A stretch of 64,000 nt of DNA, from positions 2,542,001 to 2,606,000 of the forward strand of contig NZ_CP159485.1 of the NCBI RefSeq assembly GCF_040515995.1, read 5' to 3'. The notes under the pieces are model-generated. The model saw only the letters and a list, made by a program, of their open reading frames with translations. It was not told the DNA's origin and ran no database searches. The position numbers were made by a program, and so were the translations under genes. Origin of the DNA: Proteinivorax hydrogeniformans. GTDB taxonomy: Bacteria > Bacillota > Proteinivoracia > Proteinivoracales > Proteinivoracaceae. Below, one piece after another: positions 25,603 to 33,522 of this stretch (its first letter is position 1; each line of letters starts with the position of its first letter).

Positions 25603-26511
25603 TTAACTAATAATATCAATAAATATGTCTTTTAAGTCAGGGCTCACCTTTTTAAGTTCTATAATACTCTCCTGTTGTAAAGCAAACTGCAAAACCTTTC
25701 TATCGCCTACAATCTCCCATACATTGTCTCCTAAATCTTTTACTTTCCGTATCCCTTCAAAGTTTTCTAATACTTTTACTTGTAAACTATTAAGTTTTAG
25801 TAACATCATATACATTTCCACTTTTTCACTATAAGAACCCTTTAACTGTTGCATGGTAGTGGATTTAACTATCTTACCGTTATCTATTATTGCTATATTA
25901 TCCGCCACTTCTTCTGCTATGGCAAGGTCATGAGTGGTCAGAATTACTGTCTTTTCTTTGCTTAAATCTAAAATTAGCTTTTTAATTTTAATTCTGTTTT
26001 CTACATCAAGTCCAAGAGTAGGCTCATCTAAAATTAAAATCTGGGGGTCCTTTAACATTGCTAACATTATAGCTACTTTTTGTTGCATTCCCCTTGATAA
26101 TGTTCCTACTTTTGCCTCCCTTTTTTCTACTAAATCAAAAGAAGATAATAGGTCATCAATTATTGAAGCCAATTCCTTTTTACTTTGATTATTTAAATAT
26201 CCAAAATATTTCAGAGTTTCTTCCACAGAAAGGTATTGATATACGTTTCTAGCGCTTTCTAAAACGACGCCAATTTCTTCTTTTGCTATATTTGTATTTT
26301 TAAAAATACTACTGCCGTTGATTAAAACATCACCACTATTAGGACGTATTAAATTGCATATGATTTTTATAAGCGTTGTCTTCCCTGCCCCATTAGGTCC
26401 AAGCAAGGCAAATACACTATTAGGTGGCACTTCTAAATTTATATTATCATTACCTATGACCTTCTTTTTATTTACAACAAACGCCTTAGAGACACCGTTT
26501 ATTTTTATCAT
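25603..26511 (-). CDS. ABC transporter ATPase of the peptide-maturation cluster
   Basis: 302 residues. Walker A is GPNGAGKTTLIKII (about 35-48), Q-loop LESARNVYQYL, signature LSRGMQQKVAIMLAML, Walker B ILILDEPTLGLDVENR and H-loop TTHD. The C-terminal about 80 residues form the extension common in ABC-2 drug and bacteriocin exporters. The ATG overlaps the last codon of the radical SAM gene (ATGA-type junction) with GGAGG upstream, so translation is coupled to the maturase. That coupling supports a role in exporting the modified peptide. Confidence 0.95.
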   Translation of the reverse strand: MIKINGVSKAFVVNKKKVIGNDNINLEVPPNSVFALLGPNGAGKTTLIKIICNLIRPNSGDVLINGSSIFKNTNIAKEEIGVVLESARNVYQYLSVEETLKYFGYLNNQSKKELASIIDDLLSSFDLVEKREAKVGTLSRGMQQKVAIMLAMLKDPQILILDEPTLGLDVENRIKIKKLILDLSKEKTVILTTHDLAIAEEVADNIAIIDNGKIVKSTTMQQLKGSYSEKVEMYMMLLKLNSLQVKVLENFEGIRKVKDLGDNVWEIVGDRKVLQFALQQESIIELKKVSPDLKDIFIDIIS

Positions 26512-27847
26512 ATTAATCCTCCGTCTATTAAGATTTCTTTAACATTTTTCTTATCTAGACTTCTTAAGCAAATAAAGCCATATTTAATCTCTAAGTTTCT
26601 CTTTAAAATATGTAACCATTGACTTGAAACAATTTTACTTTTACAATACCTTTTCATAATATCTTTGTGGTTTACTACAGAGTCAAAGTGACACCCTCCT
26701 ACACAAAGGGGAACAAAAGGGCAAGCCTCTTTTAAACATTCTTTCCACTTATTAATATTTAGCAGTTTTGTATAAGCTGGCTTAAAGCCTTTAAAAATAT
26801 CTCCCACCTCAAACTTTTCCCTGCCTATCAGTGATATACAATTATATAATTTTCCGTCAGAGTTAATCACAACCCCATTAGCATTATGTGCTATACACGG
26901 GCATAAGCTAGTCTCATCTAGCGTATTAATTTTAATTTCTAGTAAATAATCATAATACTCATTCAATATTGTGCCCGCCTCATTAAAAGTGAAGTGATTT
27001 TTCTTTGTAAAATCATTTGATAAAGTGTTTACTATCGGGGCGAGGTATATCATGACATTACTCATATCTATTTCATTTTTTAGAAATTCTATTAAATTTT
27101 TAACTTTTCTTTTATAGTTATTGCTTTTGTCAATACTAATTCTTATTGAAGTTGCAGGTACAATCTTTTGTAGTTCGTGTATATTTTTAATTATATCATC
27201 AAAAGTCCCTACCCCATTAGAATACATTCTTCTCTGATTGTGAATTTCTCTAGGACCATCAATCGTAACCTGGACACCTCTTAAGCCGCTTGAAACCAGT
27301 TTTGATATTGCATACTCGCTAAAAAAAGTCCCGTTTGTAATAAGAAACAAATCTAATTTTACACCATATTTTTCAAATAATTTTTTGAGTGACTCACTTA
27401 ATTTAAGTAATAGATCTGTCTCAACCATTGGCTCCCCGCCATACAATGTTATTGAAGCTGTTGTAAATGTCTCTAGCTTAAAATTTTCTGTGAAGAATTT
27501 TAAGATTTGATCGATATTTATATTAGGCATCTTTATTTTTTTAATCCCATCTTCAAAACAATAAACACATTTTAGGTTGCAATCTGTTGTAACTGCTATT
27601 GTAGCTTCTAATTGATCACTATTAAATTTTTTGTATTATAAAAATGTTCAAAAAGCAAGTCCTCATCAGTGCACCCATCCATTATTATCAAATCATTATC
27701 ATCATTAACTTCTTTTTCATGTAATAAGTTAACAATCTCCTTCTTTTCAAATAAACAAACTGCTTTAGTTAAAGTATTAAATACCAAAATTCTACCTCTA
27801 TTATCTTCAAAATATACATTGAATTTAGATAACTTTTTATTTTCCAT
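26508..27847 (-). CDS. Radical SAM/SPASM peptide maturase, split by a -1 frameshift at an A6 run
   Basis: The conceptual 446-residue protein needs one frame change at 27627-27632 (A6 on the coding strand). Before it lies the N-terminal domain (MENKKLSKFNVYFEDNRGRI, FNTLTKAV). After it come SDQLEATIAVTTDCNLKCVYC, with the [4Fe-4S] CxxxCxxC at about 90-97, YGGEP near 136-140, VTIDGPREIHN, and a SPASM region with GKLYNCISLIG and CPFVPLCVGGC. The C-terminal frame alone has no start codon before the CxxxCxxC motif. Either the assembly misses one A, or the ribosome or polymerase slips, or the gene is dead. SPASM maturases install crosslinks on ribosomal peptides, here probably the 34-aa precursor just upstream. 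Confidence 0.85.
27608..27847 (-). CDS. N-terminal fragment of the split radical SAM maturase
   Basis: Read alone it is a 79-residue protein whose last seven residues (NLIVIN region) are the out-of-frame read-through past the A6 run. Its body matches the typical N-terminal domain of SPASM maturases, and the other frame continues the homology without a gap, so it should not be treated as an independent gene. Its ATG follows a GGGGG ribosome site 58 nt after the precursor stop. Confidence 0.7.
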   Translation of the reverse strand: MENKKLSKFNVYFEDNRGRILVFNTLTKAVCLFEKKEIVNLLHEKEVNDDNDLIIMDGCTDEDLLFEHFYNTKNLIVIN

Positions 27848-27904
27848 ATTAACCCCCTGCTATTTTTATAGAGGCTACAATATTGTAACCTCTATAAAAT
27901 AATA

Positions 27905-28009
27905 CTACCTACTTTTTCCCCCACAGATCACTCTACCACCACAAGGACTAAGAGCATGTGATCTAATAGCTAAGCTTGAAAGCTTAGTGCCTTCTTTTAA
28001 TCTTGTCAT
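27905..28009 (-). CDS. Candidate RiPP precursor peptide (34 aa)
   Basis: Too short for usual gene calling, but it has a strong AAAGGGGGGAG ribosome site. The product MTRLKEGTKLSSLAIRSHAL reads as a charged leader and is followed by SPCGGRVICGGKSR, a compact core with two Cys and two Gly-Gly pairs. It lies 58 nt upstream of the radical SAM/SPASM maturase in the same direction, the standard order for sactipeptide, ranthipeptide or other radical-SAM RiPP loci. I cannot assign the core to a named class. A near-perfect 18-bp inverted repeat (27970-27987) within the leader codons may form an mRNA hairpin. Confidence 0.72.
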   Translation of the reverse strand: MTRLKEGTKLSSLAIRSHALSPCGGRVICGGKSR

Positions 28010-28163
28010 TAAACTCCCCCCTTTCTTGTATAGTTTTTAGGGCATTGCAAAGCTTCACAACACCTGTTACAAAAGCTTTTATATCTATAATTTTAAAGCC
28101 CCGACTTTTATAGAATTTATATAGTAATAAAATATAAGATCGATTATAAGGAGGGGTGAAAAC

Positions 28164-28274
28164 ATGAAAAAGTGCAAACATTTTTTTGCTAATTTCAATG
28201 AAGAATTTGATGAGTTGCCAATTCTAAGCAACCTACCTTGGTTGCTGTTTAGTGATTCTTATCACATAAATTAA
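28164..28274 (+). CDS. 36-residue peptide divergent from the RiPP precursor
   Basis: The frame starts 7 nt after a strong AAGGAGGGG. The product begins MKKCKHFFANFNEEFDEL and ends PILSNLPWLLFSDSYHIN. It has a charged N-terminus and a hydrophobic C-terminal half, but no clear signal peptide. It could be a second precursor, a leader or an immunity peptide. Only the ribosome site, start and location argue for coding. Confidence 0.5.
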   Translation: MKKCKHFFANFNEEFDELPILSNLPWLLFSDSYHIN

Positions 28275-28321
28275 TCCTTGTTATAATCTCCCCCCCCTTG
28301 CAAGTTTCTCTTTTCACTCTT

Positions 28322-28376
28322 TAATGTTATAGTAATAAGTAAATTCGAAAATGTAAAATACTTTAAAGTATCTTTT
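28322..28376. promoter_or_regulatory. Second copy of the regulator-promoter segment with ATACTTTAAAGTAT
   Basis: Over about 50 bp this matches the promoter of the RRNPP gene (23598-23653) with only a few changes, including the perfect palindrome at 28358-28371. A further palindrome AAGTATACTT follows at about 28390. No regulator gene follows here, so it is either a decayed duplicate or an operator that lets the regulator act on this end of the cluster. Confidence 0.6.
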
Positions 28377-28921
28377 TCATAGGATTGCAAAGTATACTTA
28401 AAAAATCTTTGTTTAGGGTAAGGTAGCCAAGTATTGCTAAAGCTACTGGTATCACTTTTCAGAAAACTCAAAGAAGGTGGAAGTATTTATATATTTTGTG
28501 CATTATTTCTATCAGGCGGTCTAAGATTTTACTATCGCTTTAAAGAGTTTTGAGGGAGGGAAGTTTATGCCCAACCCTGAACAGACCGGAGCATGGTTTT
28601 GCTTACGGACATCTTCCTATCGAAACCCTTGTATCGCACCCTACAGGTATTTTGTAGCGACATTGCCAAAAATGCCAGCCATATACTGATGGGTTGACAC
28701 AGAGGTCAACCCTACCTCTACAAGGGGTGGGTCACTCAATTGGTGCTAAAATACATATCAGTCTTGTCATTTTGGACGCAGTGAAGAATCTATGGTTTTC
28801 CCACTTCCCACCTCCCATTACCCACTTCCAACCCAACTTCCCACCTCCCATTACCCACTTCCCACTTCCAATTACCCACTTCCCACTTCCAACTTCTCAC
28901 CTCCCACTACCGATCCCAATT
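28377..28921. repeat. Intergenic repeats, including a C/G-rich minisatellite
   Basis: No convincing gene; a 40-codon frame at 28567-28689 has a good ribosome site but no recognisable product. From about 28692 come fragments of the dispersed families seen elsewhere (GACACAGAGGTCAACCCTAC; half of the GTCATTCTGA..GAAGAATCTATGG element at 28766-28800). From 28796 to 28920 there are imperfect tandem units of CCCACTTCC, CCCACCTCC and CCCATTACC, G-rich on the reverse strand with many GGG runs. Confidence 0.6.
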
Positions 28922-28953
28922 AAAAAAAGGTGACCAAAAGGTCACCTTTTTTT
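28922..28953 (-). terminator. Terminator of the NIF3-like gene
   Basis: AAAAAAAGGTGACC and GGTCACCTTTTTTT form a perfect stem with a 4-nt loop, beside the stop codon. It is symmetrical and could act in both directions. Confidence 0.92.
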
Positions 28954-29779
28954 AGTTGGGATCTATAACCCCACTCATCCTAATAACCTCTACACCCTTA
29001 TCTTCTAAGGCTTTGCAGATTTTGTTGATTCCTACTGAGTCGCTGGCCATGTGGCCTGCTACTAGGATGTTTCCTATGTTTTGCTCTTTAACAGCTTTGA
29101 TTACGTCTTCTGGCATGTGCATGGCTACTATTGTACCTACGCCTGCTTCGAAGTATGCTTTGTGTACCTTTGCTCCACCGCCGGTTCCACCAGCCATGGT
29201 TACAAATACTTTGCCAGCGTAGTCGTCTTTTCCACCTACACGACAAACAGGTTTAGCTTCTGTTCTTTGGTACTCTGGCAGGGTTTCTAGGGCTTCGATT
29301 ACATCGCTAAGCTTGGCTTTTGGGTTGTCAGCTAGCTTTTCGTCGATAAGTTCTTGTACTGTTCTTTCAGCTAAAATATCTGCAGGAGTGTGGATAGCCA
29401 TAAATGGCATTTTAAGTAGTTTGGCTGCGGAAACCGCTCTGTCGTAGTTGGATACGTGAAGTCCTCTTTCTACTTGGCCCATTTTTTCTCCTAGAGCTTT
29501 TTGGGCTTTGTTGATTGGCACTCCCGCTCTTACCATGCTGTCGATTTGGTTTTTCATTACTTTGTGTAGGTTGATGCGAGGAGCTCCACCGGATGGATGG
29601 TGAGTAATTACAAGGTCTGCCCCTAGCTCTTTTGCTAGCATCATTTCCGAAAGCTCCATGTCTACACCGATAGCAATCTTTTTGATGTTTTCGCCTTCAA
29701 CAATTATCCCGGAGTCCTCTGGAGTTTCCTCTAGGCCAGCTAGCTCTAGCGCTATGTCCATAACTTCTTTAGTATTCAT
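28952..29779 (-). CDS. NIF3-like (DUF34) metal-binding protein
   Basis: A 275-residue cytosolic protein of the NIF3/DUF34 family. Seen are VDMELSEMMLAKELGADLVITHHPSGG, with the family's paired metal-ligand histidines, GLHVSNYDRA, and LVAGHMASDSVGINKI near the C-terminus. Family members bind a dinuclear metal site. A general GTP cyclohydrolase I activity has been proposed but remains doubtful. GGGAGG ribosome site. It is transcribed alone, between its terminator and the 3' side of an 80-nt gap from tex. The exact substrate cannot be given. Confidence 0.88.
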   Translation of the reverse strand: MNTKEVMDIALELAGLEETPEDSGIIVEGENIKKIAIGVDMELSEMMLAKELGADLVITHHPSGGAPRINLHKVMKNQIDSMVRAGVPINKAQKALGEKMGQVERGLHVSNYDRAVSAAKLLKMPFMAIHTPADILAERTVQELIDEKLADNPKAKLSDVIEALETLPEYQRTEAKPVCRVGGKDDYAGKVFVTMAGGTGGGAKVHKAYFEAGVGTIVAMHMPEDVIKAVKEQNIGNILVAGHMASDSVGINKICKALEDKGVEVIRMSGVIDPN

Positions 29780-29855
29780 GTAATATATTCCTCCCTTTGT
29801 TTTATAATAGGCAGTTTTGCCTAAATTTAGCTACTCTAAATACTTCTCTATTAGT

Positions 29856-32003
29856 CTATGAAACTCCTTTCAAACTTAGAGCAATTCTTCCTTTTTTTAT
29901 GTCCACACCGATAATTTTTGCAGAAACTGTGTCGCCAACGGAGACAACCTCCAGCGGATGCTTTACGTAGCGCTCCGCCATTTCAGATATATGAACAAGT
30001 CCTGCTTGCTTTACTCCGATATCTACAAAAGCGCCAAAGTCCACTACGTTTCTGACGACACCTTTTACTATCATTCCCTCTTCTAAATCTTCTATTTGCA
30101 TAACTCCCGATAAAAATAGCGGCTTTGCTAAATCTTCTCGCAGGTCAAGCCCCGGCTTTTGGAGGGCTTCTACGATATCTTTAAAGGTTGGCACGCCAAT
30201 TTCTAGCTCGCCGGCTAACTCTACAGTGTCTATACCTTTTAGCCTGTCGTTAATATCTGACAGAGAGCCTTTTTCCGCCAGTTCTTCTAGGGTGTAGCCT
30301 AGCTTTTCCATAAGCTTTTTAGCTGCAGCGTAGCTTTCCGGGTGGACGGAGGTGTTGTCTAGTGGGTTATCTCCATCTTTTATCCTCAAAAAGCCGGCGC
30401 ATTGTTTAAAGGTAGCATCCCCTAGGCGAGGCACTTTTTTGATTTGGTTTCTGTTTGTAAACTCACCATTTTCCTCTCGCATTTTAACGATTGCTTTGGC
30501 TTGTGCTTTTTTAATCCCGGCGATATATCCCAAAAGAGATGGGCTGGCGGTGTTTAAGTCGGCGCCAACTTTGTTAACGCTGTCTTCTACAACTCCACCT
30601 AATAAAGATGCTAGTTCTTTTTGCTCCATGTCATGTTGGTATTGGCCGACGCCGATGGACTCTGGAGTTATTTTTACAAGCTCAGCTAGTGGATCTTGCA
30701 GCCTACGGGCGATGGAGATGGCGCTTCGCTCCGCTACGTCTAGGTCGGGAAACTCCTCTTTTGCTAGGGGAGATGCAGAGTAAACAGAAGCTCCCGCCTC
30801 ATCTACTATGGTGTAGGCGATCCCCTCTCGTTTTTGCACGATTTCGCCGATAAACTCTGCCGTTTCCCGGCTAGCGGTGCCATTTCCGATGGCGATTACG
30901 TTTATAGGGTGCTTATCTAAAAGCTGCTTTACTTTTTCAGTAGACTCTTTTACTTTCATATAAGGTTTTGTGGGGAAGATTTTGTCTATAGCTAAAACCT
31001 TTCCTGTAGGATCCACCACTGTTAGCTTACAGCCTGTCCGATATGCCGGGTCAACTCCCAGCACTGTGGCCCCTTTGGTTGGGGATTGAAGAAGTAAAGA
31101 TTTTAAGTTGGCGGTAAATATTTTGTACGCTCCTTGGTGGGCTGTTTCTGTCAGCGATTTTCTAATATCCCGCTCCACAGCTGGAAGAAGGAGGCGGTTG
31201 ATGCAATCTTTTAGTGATTCTTGCAAAACCTCTTTATTGATATCTGGAGTGTCTTGTAGGTTTTTTTGCCATAGCTTGTCAAAAAATCTATCTTTATCGG
31301 TCTCTAAAGTCACCTTTAAAAACTTCTCTTTCTCTCCACGGTTAATTGCCAATGTACGGTGGGGAGGAAGCTTTTTGATGGGCTCTGAATAATCGTAGTA
31401 CATCTCATAGGGGGAGTCTTCCTCTGCCTTTTTAACCTTTGTGGTTTTTATAACGCCGTTATCGAACATGAAGCTTCTGCCAAACTTTCGGTTTTCTCCT
31501 TTGTCGGCTATTTTTTCTGCAATTATGTCTAAAGCACCTTGTAGGGCGTCTTTTTCTGTCTCTACTTTTTCGTTTATGTATGCTGCGGCAAGCTGCTGCC
31601 ATGGGGTGTTTTCTGAAAGCAGGCTGTCGGCTAGTGGTTCAAGGCCTAAGTCTTTAGCTTTGGACGCGCGGGTGTTCCTTTTGGGCCTATATGGGCGGTA
31701 GATATCCTCTAGCTGCTGAAGCTTTGTGGATGCATAGATAGATTCTTTAAGCTGCTCTGTCATTTTGCCTTGTTCTGTAATTAGTCTATGTACTTCTTCT
31801 TTTCTTTCATGGAGGTTTCTTTGGTACTCTGTAACTTCTGCGATTTTACGGATTTCTTCCTCTGACAGACCTCCGGTCATTTCCTTACGATAACGGGCTA
31901 TAAATGGTACAGTGTTGCCATCATCTAACAGGGCTATGGTCTCTTTTACTGACTTTTTGGAAAGCCCTGTTTGCCCCACTACAATGCTAATAATTTCTTC
32001 CAT
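29856..32003 (-). CDS. tex: Tex-family S1 RNA-binding protein
   Basis: A 715-residue protein matching Tex/YhgF along its length: N-terminal helical region (TVPFIARYRKEMTGGLSEEEIR), a YqgF/RNase-H-like domain (GVDPAYRTGCKLTVVD, AIGNGTASRETAEFI), two helix-hairpin-helix segments (SPSLLGYIAGI, VPRLGDATFKQCAGFLRI) and a C-terminal S1 domain (about 642-712, EGMIVKGVVRNVVDFGAFVDIGVKQAGLVH). Tex binds nucleic acid and is linked to transcription and RNA turnover. AGAGAGG ribosome site. It is 17 nt downstream of the DUF362 protein gene, probably co-transcribed. Confidence 0.97.
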   Translation of the reverse strand: MEEIISIVVGQTGLSKKSVKETIALLDDGNTVPFIARYRKEMTGGLSEEEIRKIAEVTEYQRNLHERKEEVHRLITEQGKMTEQLKESIYASTKLQQLEDIYRPYRPKRNTRASKAKDLGLEPLADSLLSENTPWQQLAAAYINEKVETEKDALQGALDIIAEKIADKGENRKFGRSFMFDNGVIKTTKVKKAEEDSPYEMYYDYSEPIKKLPPHRTLAINRGEKEKFLKVTLETDKDRFFDKLWQKNLQDTPDINKEVLQESLKDCINRLLLPAVERDIRKSLTETAHQGAYKIFTANLKSLLLQSPTKGATVLGVDPAYRTGCKLTVVDPTGKVLAIDKIFPTKPYMKVKESTEKVKQLLDKHPINVIAIGNGTASRETAEFIGEIVQKREGIAYTIVDEAGASVYSASPLAKEEFPDLDVAERSAISIARRLQDPLAELVKITPESIGVGQYQHDMEQKELASLLGGVVEDSVNKVGADLNTASPSLLGYIAGIKKAQAKAIVKMREENGEFTNRNQIKKVPRLGDATFKQCAGFLRIKDGDNPLDNTSVHPESYAAAKKLMEKLGYTLEELAEKGSLSDINDRLKGIDTVELAGELEIGVPTFKDIVEALQKPGLDLREDLAKPLFLSGVMQIEDLEEGMIVKGVVRNVVDFGAFVDIGVKQAGLVHISEMAERYVKHPLEVVSVGDTVSAKIIGVDIKKGRIALSLKGVS

Positions 32004-32019
32004 GTTATCAATCCTCTCT

Positions 32020-33180
32020 TTATAATCTTCTGTTAAGCAGTTTTGACACTAGTTTACCTAATCTATTGTTATGCCTAAGCTCTATAGTTTTTTGAGGGCA
32101 AAGCTCGTGACAGCAGTAGCAGCTTATGCACTGGCCATAGTCGATTACCGCCTTTTTGTTTTCGCTAAGCTCCATAGCATCTACAGGGCAGCTGTTTATA
32201 CAAAAAGAGCAGCCGGTGCAGCCTTCATCTTCTATATCGGGGATAACCTGCATAAGGCTTACTGCCATTTTAGTCAAAAAGCCGGGCAGTTTTGACACCA
32301 TTTTGGTGTTGGGAAGGACAAAGGTGGTTATACCTAAGTCTTTGGGCTGGGTGCCTAAAATTTCAATATCCTCTAGTTTGCCCACACCTAGTCCTTTTTC
32401 CGCTCCGTAATATGTTGTCAGCACGTCTTTATATCCGCAGTTTAAAATATCTGCTAGCACTCTGTCAGCACTTATGGCATCTGGCGACATTACAATTGTA
32501 CCGCAGTATTTTGATTTTCCTGCAGAGGGGCCGTTTCCTTCCATGGCCATAATCCCGTCCACTACGGTAAAATGAGGCTTTACCGCTGAGTATAGCTCTA
32601 CAAGTCCTCTACAAAAGCTATCGATTGTTTGAGCTTCTTTGTGATAGTTGGCTTTTTGCCGACCTGGTACTGCGCCAAACATGTTTTTGACTCCGCCGGT
32701 CATAAGGGTAAGGCCGTGGGTTTTAAACTTTGCCACCGAGATAACAACGTCCGCTTCTAGCACCGGCTTTGCCACATAAAGCTTGGGAAATACGTCGCCA
32801 CCTTGTAAAATTTCCACCCCTTGGTTGTCAAAGTTTATAAGCTTTGCTTTCTTTTCTTTAACAACATCGGCGATGCCGGTTACCTTAAGGGCTTTTTCGG
32901 TGGGGTTACCCTCCACCATGTTGCCGCCTGAGCTGTCGCCAACTAAAACCTCGCAGCCGTGGTTGTGTAGTATGTCTATAAGCTGACCGATAACCTGGGG
33001 ATGAGTGGTTACGTTTTGCTCCGGCTTTTTGGCGCTTAGCACGTTAACCTTAAGGAGCACCTTTTGACCAGGCTTTATGTATTTTTCCACACCACCTAGC
33101 AGCTCAAATCCTTCTGTCATAGCTTGTTGGACATTTTTAGCCTCATAGTCTGCCGACCTTGTAATAGCTACCTTAGACAT
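32020..33180 (-). CDS. DUF362 protein with C-terminal 2[4Fe-4S] ferredoxin domain
   Basis: 386 residues. A DUF362 domain (about 1-290) has VLLKVNVLSAKKPEQNVTTHP, VGDSSGG and KFKTHGLTLMTGGVKNMFGAVPG. A dicluster ferredoxin domain (about 315-370) has CTGCSFCINSCPVDAM and CISCYCCHELCPQKTI. Proteins of this build are common in anaerobes and presumably transfer electrons to an unknown reaction. A GGAGG ribosome site supports the ATG. It lies upstream of tex in an apparent two-gene unit. No redox partner is encoded beside it. Confidence 0.92.
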   Translation of the reverse strand: MSKVAITRSADYEAKNVQQAMTEGFELLGGVEKYIKPGQKVLLKVNVLSAKKPEQNVTTHPQVIGQLIDILHNHGCEVLVGDSSGGNMVEGNPTEKALKVTGIADVVKEKKAKLINFDNQGVEILQGGDVFPKLYVAKPVLEADVVISVAKFKTHGLTLMTGGVKNMFGAVPGRQKANYHKEAQTIDSFCRGLVELYSAVKPHFTVVDGIMAMEGNGPSAGKSKYCGTIVMSPDAISADRVLADILNCGYKDVLTTYYGAEKGLGVGKLEDIEILGTQPKDLGITTFVLPNTKMVSKLPGFLTKMAVSLMQVIPDIEDEGCTGCSFCINSCPVDAMELSENKKAVIDYGQCISCYCCHELCPQKTIELRHNNRLGKLVSKLLNRRL

Positions 33181-33460
33181 TTATGCATCCTCCTAACTAT
33201 AATGGCAAAAGCTACTGTAATTCCTTTATTATACCATTTTAGATTGGTTAGGGAAAGGCAGCGAGTAGTGGGAGGTGAGAGGTTGGAAGTGGGAAAAAGG
33301 AGAATTTAATTCAAAACCTTAATGGCCCACGGAAATTAGCTACATGCTGGGTCGGTAAGAATATGTCTAGCTATTATACTGTAAATGATTTATGTGTTTT
33401 TCCTAAGAAAGATCTTTTTAAAGATGGTTGATGCTTTTAATCTCTTCAGACCCAGCATCA
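33181..33460. repeat. Left part of dispersed repeat family D, interrupted by the IS element
   Basis: After the DUF362 promoter and a short GGGAGGTGAGAGGTTGGAAG run, a copy of repeat D begins near 33313. It contains GCTACATGCTGGGTCGG and, 100 bp on, CAGACCCAGCAT, which pair as a 10-bp stem. The copy is cut at 33460 by the IS and resumes at 35140. Two other copies lie at 36.3-36.8 kb. Confidence 0.75.
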
Positions 33461-33522
33461 TGATATGCTCCCTAATAAGTAGACACATCAAATAAAAAAA
33501 TCTACTGTTTAGGGGGCGCATT

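Noticed and set aside
27608-27847. Independent PqqD-like chaperone gene upstream of the maturase
   Set aside because: The next frame continues the same domain without a gap and has no start of its own; this is the N-terminus of the maturase itself.
28567-28689. 40-codon frame with GAGGGAGGG ribosome site
   Set aside because: The start context resembles that of the RRNPP gene, so it could be a relic, but the product is unlike any peptide class and it runs into repeat DNA. Too weak to list as a gene.
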